Source of the DNA: Leptidea sinapis
Taxonomy: Eukaryota > Arthropoda > Insecta > Lepidoptera > Pieridae
Direction of reading: 5' to 3'
Assembly: GCF_905404315.1 (NCBI RefSeq)
Contig: NC_066283.1
Location: forward strand, 4,960,001 to 5,024,000
Length of the DNA: 64,000 bases
Below, one piece after another: positions 26,501-35,500 of the stretch (its first letter is position 1; each line of letters begins with the position of its first letter). The notes beneath the pieces are model-generated. The model did not search any database. It was given only the letters and a program-made list of their open reading frames with translations, and had not been told where the DNA came from. The position numbers and the translations under genes are program-made.

Positions 26501-29500
26501 AACAAAGGAAACCCAAGCGGACAGACACGCTTGGCCAGACAACCTTAATAATTACAGTAAGTAAGCTGTTTATAATATTAAGTTTTATTTTGTTTAGGGC
26601 TTGGCACTGACTTAAAACCTATCAATAGATAGCACATATAAATAATAGTATTTTATTAATATTAAAGGTAAAGGTGTATTAAATTATTTTTTTAGTTATT
26701 TGATAATTTTCAGTTTTTGAAGTCGGTTTTTTTAAACGTAGTTTTTTTTTAATCTCAGTAATAAATCACATTAAGGTAACATATTCATAATAGATTGTAA
26801 CGGCGTGCATGTCCGAAAATTCGGCATACATGGAGATTTTACCGCGTGGTAATCCCTTTCAGCTGAATACTAAGTATAAAAGGAGATAGCAAGTGTGCGT
26901 CCAAAAGCAATTAACGTAAGCGCCACAATTTTTGGAGTTTACTCCTTAAAAATCGATTTTCATATAAGGCGCCCGGTATGAGAAAAATATGGAGAGTAAA
27001 ACTCACTCATCAAATGGGATAGTAACGTTTTTGTGCGCATCATTTCTCGCGCACCTTTCACTTTTCAGTTGTGTGTGTGTCTGTGTGTGTGTGTGTGTGT
27101 ATATATAGACCTTTTAAAATTGGAATTTTGAGTTCCTCTTTTAACAGAAGTTGTGTTTGGGCATTTCCTGACATATTTGAGCGTTAAGGATTCATTTGAT
27201 TTTTAATTAATACGCTTCTGCTGTATGTCTGTTTGTAACCGACTCCATTGGACTTGATTTTGTTTAGTACCTGTTCAAAGACAATCGTTCTTGAGGAGTA
27301 AACTCCAGTCGTGCGTCGGAGCTGACACACACACTTTTTATTTATATAAAAATAGGGTTACAATGTAAAATCGTACAGTAAAATTTATTATTTAAAAGCC
27401 TCAAGGTGGTCACTCCATTCCCAATCTGGGGTATCATTAAGATTTTTTTTTAGATTATGATAATATTAATCAATTGACTGAAAATATTTTGTCGTGAAGA
27501 TTTGAGAACATATAGCCGAGGATAGGGGCGAGAAATGAAACATCGAGTGGAGTGATTTAGCCAACGGTGTAACCCAGACTGCAAAGAGGATGTTAACACT
27601 ACTTTATAAGAGGCGGGAGTGCCTAAGTTAAAATTGAAATTTAGTTTAGTATGAAACGTGGAGTCATTTGACATAAGTTTGAAATAGTAGTAATTGCGGT
27701 ATCGCGATTGACCACGAAGTATAATCCTGCTAAGTTTGAAAGCGAGCAGTTCAAATATCTTCTTTTTTATAAGATTGCAGCCGTCATCTGTCAATGACTG
27801 CACGTTTCACACAATCGAGTGAATCCCTTTTTTTCTTAGAGAGTTTCGCTTGTCTGCCAGACTGCTTGACATACCAGAGAGCAATATCTACCTACATATT
27901 AAGTATCTCGTTACCTATACTACAAGTCCACCAAAACTGATTTTAATTTCAAGGATTGCGTAATTTTTCAGTAAAACTCTCTAACTTCTCCGTCGTCATA
28001 CCCGACAGCCAAAAGCCCAAATATTTATAATATTTAACAATATTCGCTACTTCTAAATTATATTTAACTTGAATGTCATTTTCTTCATTAAGTGAGGGTA
28101 GTTTTATTCCATTCTAGAAGTGGATGCTAGGTCTACTCGCAAAATCGACAACGATATATTCGGAACGATACGATAATACTCCGAATATATCGCACCTACC
28201 CTACTCTAACAAATGTTCATATTCCATATCGTTTATCGTAACTACATCGTAACCATAGACTAAAATTTTCATTTTGAAGGTATTAGAGTGAATAAATTAT
28301 ACGCAAACCTTGAATAACTAAATATTATCTGTGATATGTCGCTGTTAAGTGTCAAAAGTCAAAAAATAGTTTAGACGCTAAGGACCACGCACCACCAAAT
28401 CGCGTTATTTACACAAAATGTAAATATTCAAAAATTATGTAATGAATATTATATGACTATTTAAAATTGAATAAATAATACAAAACTTGCGGATAATAAA
28501 ATGTAAAAAAACGTAACTTAACCCTTGTCATCGACTTCCTATTTCTATGGCGGCCATTTGCATTACTTTCTACGCATAATCGATCAACAAAATGACTTAT
28601 ATTACTTGGTAGTAAAAAAAATCTGTTGAATAGTAAATCACATACAATTATTTCAATAATATTTATTAAGTATGTATATTGGATGGCAAATATATCTATA
28701 CAACTTGAAACGATAATAGCAACAACAGCCTAGAAGGTGTCGTTGAGATTATCGTAAAAGTGACGTTTGATTATTTGTCAAATTCGAATATTCGTCTCTG
28801 ACATTTTCAACAAAGAGTAGGGTTGGGACCGATAATATCGAAAAATGTTTCGTTCGTACAATCATCGGAGTAGGCCCCCAGGTGTATGCGAAAATAGCTA
28901 ATCTCCTTTGAGAGAAGGTTGACATAAATTAAATCATTTTCTGCTTCGGGTACTAAACAGAATATTCACATTTGAAAAATAGCTTTACATACTCGATTTG
29001 ACTATGTACTTTATACACAAATAAAATTTTATAACGATATCTAACTCGAACGGTTGTCAGTTGTCAGTTGGTTACAGCACCGGCACGGAACGCCGGAAGT
29101 CGTGATTTCGTCGTTCATCGTTCATAAAATTTTGTTTTTTAAATTTTATTTGTGTATTAATCCTAGAAGTGAGGGTTATCACTTTAAAAACATAAGAAAA
29201 TGCTTATATGTACTTTATAATTAAAATATTTAAATTAAATTCAAAATAAAAACTTACATAATATTGTCGTGTTAGTTCTATCACTTCCATTTCACGATCA
29301 GTTGTGCTATTAACCGGAATTGTCCAGATTATAACATTTGCCATTGATAATTTACCTGAAATATGTGAAGAGATAATATTTGCCAAAACCGCTCATAATC
29401 GAAGATTGCCTTCAAGGTTTGTACTGATCTTTGGCAACCTTCGAGAAAGAGGCCCTTAAATTGTAATTTTACCAAATGACTAATGCTAAGTCCTCGAGTA

Positions 29501-32500
29501 CTTCATAAGTAAAGATCTTGCTTATTCTGAAAGGCCTATGCTGATTTAGCAATAAGCTGCCTTCACATCACGCTGTCCTCGACTCATCGCAGGGCATTCG
29601 GGGTATAGAGTCCCATTATCGTCTCTATTTGGTCCAACAATTGGGTCATTAATCAACTCGAGGTATTAGGCCCTTCCACTACAAAAAAAATCTCCCAATT
29701 TTTTAATGATAAAACTGACTCAACGAGAAAGGCATCTCCCTGATGTATGCATGTCGATCACAAAGCTCCCAGTCAAGATTTTTGAAAAATACAAAATTCT
29801 GAGGTCTCATTCAAATTAAAATATTTTTATTTAAAGTGGATTCAAAATCACTTATTGAACGTAGCGTTGAAACTACCACCCATTCAAAATAGTCTGCCTC
29901 AGACCTGAGAAGAACGGGCACAAGGAACTCAGCGGGCTTTTTATATAAAAATATGGATAACAATGCAATATCGTAAAATAAACATTTATAATTAAAGAGC
30001 TTAAGAACGGTATCATTAACAAAATCGTTTATGTTATATTACCCACAGTTTTCCCACACAAACGTTTTTTAATCTATACTAATATTACAAAAACTATTGA
30101 CAATAGAACAAAATGATGTACAGGCTATAATATAGGCAATATTTTATTACTTATACAACTATCGCGTGAATTATACGTTATATGGCAAAACAACGTTTGC
30201 CGGGTCAGCTAGTAGCCCTATAATTTCACTAGCTACAGCGCCTATTACTCCACTGCTGAATATCTAAATGATCGGACAGCCTGGGACCAGATTGTGATTA
30301 TTTTATAGCGATAGAAATGACTGTACAATATTGTATATTTTTATTGAAAGGAGCGCAAAAAAAGAATGCTGGGAAAGTTTCTTGCACCGCTTCTTCTCTC
30401 TCAGAGCGTCATTTGTTTCCGAAGCGGTAGTAGTATCTAGTAGTTATTAGAAATGACATCGAAAAGAATTCTAAAGGAATCAATTTTGAGAAAATAAATG
30501 CCTTTTATGCCTTTTCAAACAGAAACGCAATAATGATTGTACATTACTGCTTGCGTAAACATAATAACAAACTAACAAATACTCCAAAACCACGAAAAAT
30601 TTTTTTTAAAGTCATAGCAATCGTAAATCTTAAATATTTAGTTGGTTTATTTTAGTTACTTTCACAACATTATGTCATATGGTATATTATTATATACATT
30701 TAGTTTTTAGACTTACTCGTGTACAGCATTTATTATTTGACATTTGAGCATGTTTGTTGCATCATTTTACATATTATATTGTAATTGAAATGATTTGTAA
30801 ATCGATGGAAATGTAAATCTTGATATAAAAGAGTGGCAATGTGTTTCTTCCTACTTCTTCTCATTAGCTCAACCCTTTACGAAGTAGCGGTAGATTCAAT
30901 AAGAAAAATATATTTTTTTTGACATTCATAAGTGTCATTTCCGTGACCTACGTGAATAAAGTGATTTTGATTTGATTTGAATTCGAAAATTCTGCGATTT
31001 TATTATATGCGTATAGACGTAATAGATATGTTTCATTTACCTTGCATAGACTTATACTGCTGATGATAATATCTGTACGCCTTCGCGTGAGCCAACATTA
31101 TGTTCTTAGAGCAACGGAACGGGTATGATAAGGAGGTGCCGTATTCATCACAGATGACGTAAGGTTCGTTGATTGTAATCCAATACTTTACGCGATCACC
31201 ATATAGTTGAAAGAGTAGTTTAGCGTAGTCAAAAAACCAGTCGATGACAGCAGAGTTCGCCCATCCACCTGGAAAGGAAATAATAATAATACCATACTCA
31301 TACACCACTAGATGCTATGTACAACAAAAGTGTCTCTGGAGTTAGCGCGCGAGTTGAATGCAGTCGAGGCCAGAGGTAAACAGCGGAAGCATCTCCCCCC
31401 GCTTTCAAAGAAAATGTTCAAAACAAATGTATTACGAAATTCAAAAAAATTATGATTCAGAATGGGAATGGAGTGACCACCTTGAAGCTTTTAAATAATA
31501 AATTTTACTGTACGATTTTACATTGTAACCCTATTTTCTTATAAAATAAAATTAAGCCCGCTGAGTTTCTTGCGCCCGTTATTCTCAGGTCTGAGGCATA
31601 CCTTTTCTTTACCAATGGATTTTTGACTATCAATATTGATATATCCTGTTTTGAATAAAAATATTTGAATATGAATATGTCTGCATACATTGCCTCGCGC
31701 GCCTACTGTGTAATGCTGTGCTGTCCTTGACAGATGTTATCGTACCGTACCCTGGAGGTCTACTCGCAAAATCGACAACGATACATTCGGAACGATACGA
31801 TAATACTCCGAATATATCGCAACTATCCTACTCTAACAAATGTTCGAATTCCTTATCGTTTATCGTTACCATAGACTAATATTTTGATTTTTTTACGATG
31901 TTAGTGTGAATGTAATATGTTCAAACCTAAACATTATCTGTGATTTGTCGCTGTGAAGTGTCAAAAGTCAAAACATAGTTTAGGCGCTAAGGACCATGCC
32001 AGACTCTGCACCACCAATTTGGTATCATTTAAACATAATGTAAATGTTAAAAAAATATGTAATGAATATAATATGACCATTTAAAATTGAATAAATAATA
32101 CAAAACTCGCGGATAATAAAATGTAAAAAAAGTAACTCAACCCTTCTCGTCGACTTATTATTTTTAAGGCGGCCATTTGCATTATTTCTATGCAAAAACG
32201 GTAAAAAAATCCTATTGAATAGTAAATCACATATCTCTAACAGAAATTATGTATGGACACATCAAAGGAAAAACAAATTTGTTGTTTTTATTTAATGTAG
32301 CAGTATTTTCCTATTTATTCACCCTTCAAACCTTCTCTGAACTTCCACAAATAATTCAAGACCAAAATTAGCCAAATCGGTCCAGCCGTTCTCGAGTTTT
32401 AGCGAGACTAACGAACAACAATTTATTTTTAAATATATAGATATTTTATATGTTGGCTGACAGTACAGCATACTCGTAGTACCACCCTCACGCAAAATGC

Positions 32501-35500
32501 GTTGGTACCATCTCTTCGACACCGCGCGCGCTTCCGCGATTTCCAGAAACACATTTCCGTCCCTTTTCATGAAATCACTCTGATAGTAAAATCAGTGGGA
32601 CGATCCTTTGCACAGGATGCCGGCTAGATTATGGGTACTGCAACGGCGCCTATTTCTGCCGTGAAGCAGTAATGTGTAAGCATTATTGTGTTTCGGACTG
32701 AAGGCCGCCGTAGCTAGTGAAATTACTTGGTAAATTAGACTCTACATCTCATCTCTCAAGGTGACGAGCTAAATTGTAGTCCCGCTCAGAATTTTTGTGT
32801 TTTTCAAGAATCCTGCGGCACTGCATTGTAATGGACAGGGCGTTTCAATTACCATCAGCTGAACGTCCAGCTCGTCTTGTCCCTTATTCTCATAAAATAT
32901 AAAAATTTGTTACATATAAAAAATGCAGTCAAATTAAGTAACTCCTTATGTTTTCGAAGTCGGTCGAACACTCACCAAGTTTTTCCAATTCGTGGGGGAA
33001 ATCAAGGTGAAACATCGTAACAAACGGTTGTATCCCAGCAGCTAACAGACCGTCAATCAACTTATTGTAGTACTGTACACCTTTCTCATTTATTTTATAT
33101 ATCAGACCAGTTGGCAGGATACGAGTCCAGGATATAGAGAATCTGTAATACACAATAATATGGGGTCTAAAAACGTATATTGAAGTAAAGTAAGTAAAGT
33201 AGAACCATTGACTCTCACCCCGCATGTACCAATGTGGTGTCGAAAATAATATGTAATTCATCATCAACCGGAAGACGTCCACTGCTGGACAAAGGCCTAC
33301 CCAAAAGATTTCGACAACGATTGGTAATGCGCTGCCCTCATCCAACGTATTCCGGCGATCTTGACCGGATCATCGGTCCATCTTGTGGATGCCTACCAAC
33401 ATCGCGTCTTCATTCTTCTCTAAAATATGTAATACTAGCTGTAAATACCCACTCTGCTGGGTCATTTTTAATTATATAGTTATTTGTTAATGTCAATAAT
33501 CTATTACATTTTTTTTAAACACATTTATTTTTTTCTTATTAATTTATTGATCTCAATTAATATTGAGCTCAATTGTAAAAAAAATCTCATCTGTAAACAA
33601 TATTTATCTGTGACCTAGCTACCTACCTAGCGTACCTCTTCAGTAGTTGTTTCGATTTTACCACCCTATTGTAAATTATCAGTTAAGAAATGACCAGCAT
33701 TTCTTTAAAAAACTCTCTTATAGGCTGCAAGTCCTAAGTCATCTTTTAAAATACGCGACATGGTTTAGGTGCTTTCTTCATCTCTCGAGATAAAATCTTT
33801 TGCTTTCGGACAGGATTTCTTAGAATTCTTTCCATTACTACTTTGTCCACCTTTTTCGTACGAACACTACGTGGACGGCCAGATCTTTTTCTGTCACAAA
33901 CAGAGGAGGTCTCATTGTACTTATTAATAGCCCTGTACACAAACATTTTACTAATACCAAACGTATGGAGAGTTTTAAAAATTGCATTTGGCTCCATACC
34001 AACTTTGCTTAATGCAATCACAGCGATTCGGTACAATGTATTGGCGCTAAAAGGAGAAAACTCAATCAACAATCATATAAAAAAGACAGATTCCAAATTC
34101 AAATGTAATATTTTATTTATTTTTAATTGTTACAGTATTTATGGCCAGATAGGATATAAACTACATAATATGATTATGACGCTAGATGTAGACGAACAAC
34201 AACAAAAGTAGGTACAATAACTAAATAAATATGTAGAATAATTTAAATAATTCTCTAAAATAAACAACAGAGGGCGCTTTAACAATGTTGTAAAAAAAAA
34301 ATAGTATATTACGCCAGTATTTCCGCGCAGGTTTTGTGAAAAAATGTTTTATTTGGAATAAGCCACGATGGTTTTATTTATTTGTTACAGAAATTTAAAC
34401 TGCGTTTTATACAGATACAGCCCATTGACTGATAGATACACGGACAGACTGGGAAATTCATAAATGACCTGACATACATTCGTTACATCAATAGTAAATT
34501 ATAATAAAATTATACTAGTTCTTAAAAGAACTGTTTTAATATATTTTTTAACCGACTTCAAAAGAGGAGGTTCTCAATTCGTCGGTATGCTTTTTTTTAT
34601 GTTTGTTATCTCAAAACTTTCGACTGGGTGAACCGATTTTGTTTTTAATTACCTATACACGTCCAACCCCAATTCCTTAGCCACTTGAATATCTCGTTCC
34701 CACAAGTAGTACGAGTTGGCAGTCTCTTCTGGCGTAGAGTTATCAGCACTGGTAGTTGGGTTCATTCTGACTTTGAAATCCCACATACTTTCTCCTTTGC
34801 CTGTACAGAACAATGGGCTTAGAGTTTGACAATATACCAACAGTTGGGAGTTGAAGTAATATTTATTATTTATACCAGTGGGAGGCTTCTTTGCGCAGGA
34901 TACCACAACGGCGCCACTTTCTGCCGTGAAGCATTATTGTGTTTCGGTCTGAAGGGCAGAAACTTAAGCTAGTGAACTTACTGGTCAAATTGGCCAAGGC
35001 GTATTAATTAACATCAGCTGAACGTCCTGCTCATCTCGTTACCTATTATCATATTTTTTATGAGGAATCTTGTTTCAATGATAAACAAAATACCATAGAA
35101 TTCAATTCCTATCTGAAGCTAAATCTAAGACTACTGCTTGCTTTGCTTTGGTTCTAAACTGGTATGAGTATGATATGATATGATAGTATGTGATGTGTAT
35201 AGCACCTAAACTCATGTAATTTCAATCACAGATGTAATAATTTAGATGTACGCGCTCTTTTTAATCGACTTCAAAAAGTAGGAGGTTCTCAATTCGATAA
35301 GTATTATTTTAAGAAAATTTATTGAATTAGGCGTTACTTTGCGGAAATCCATAACTATTCAAATGCACGAGGCACGAGACTGATTTTGCCAGTTGTTGAG
35401 TCTCGTGCCAGATTTTGGTGAGACAACACGTCCTGAGGATGCCTCGTGTAGAGGCGAAACACGTGTCGAATTGTTTTAAAGACAAATATTGGTGGAATTA

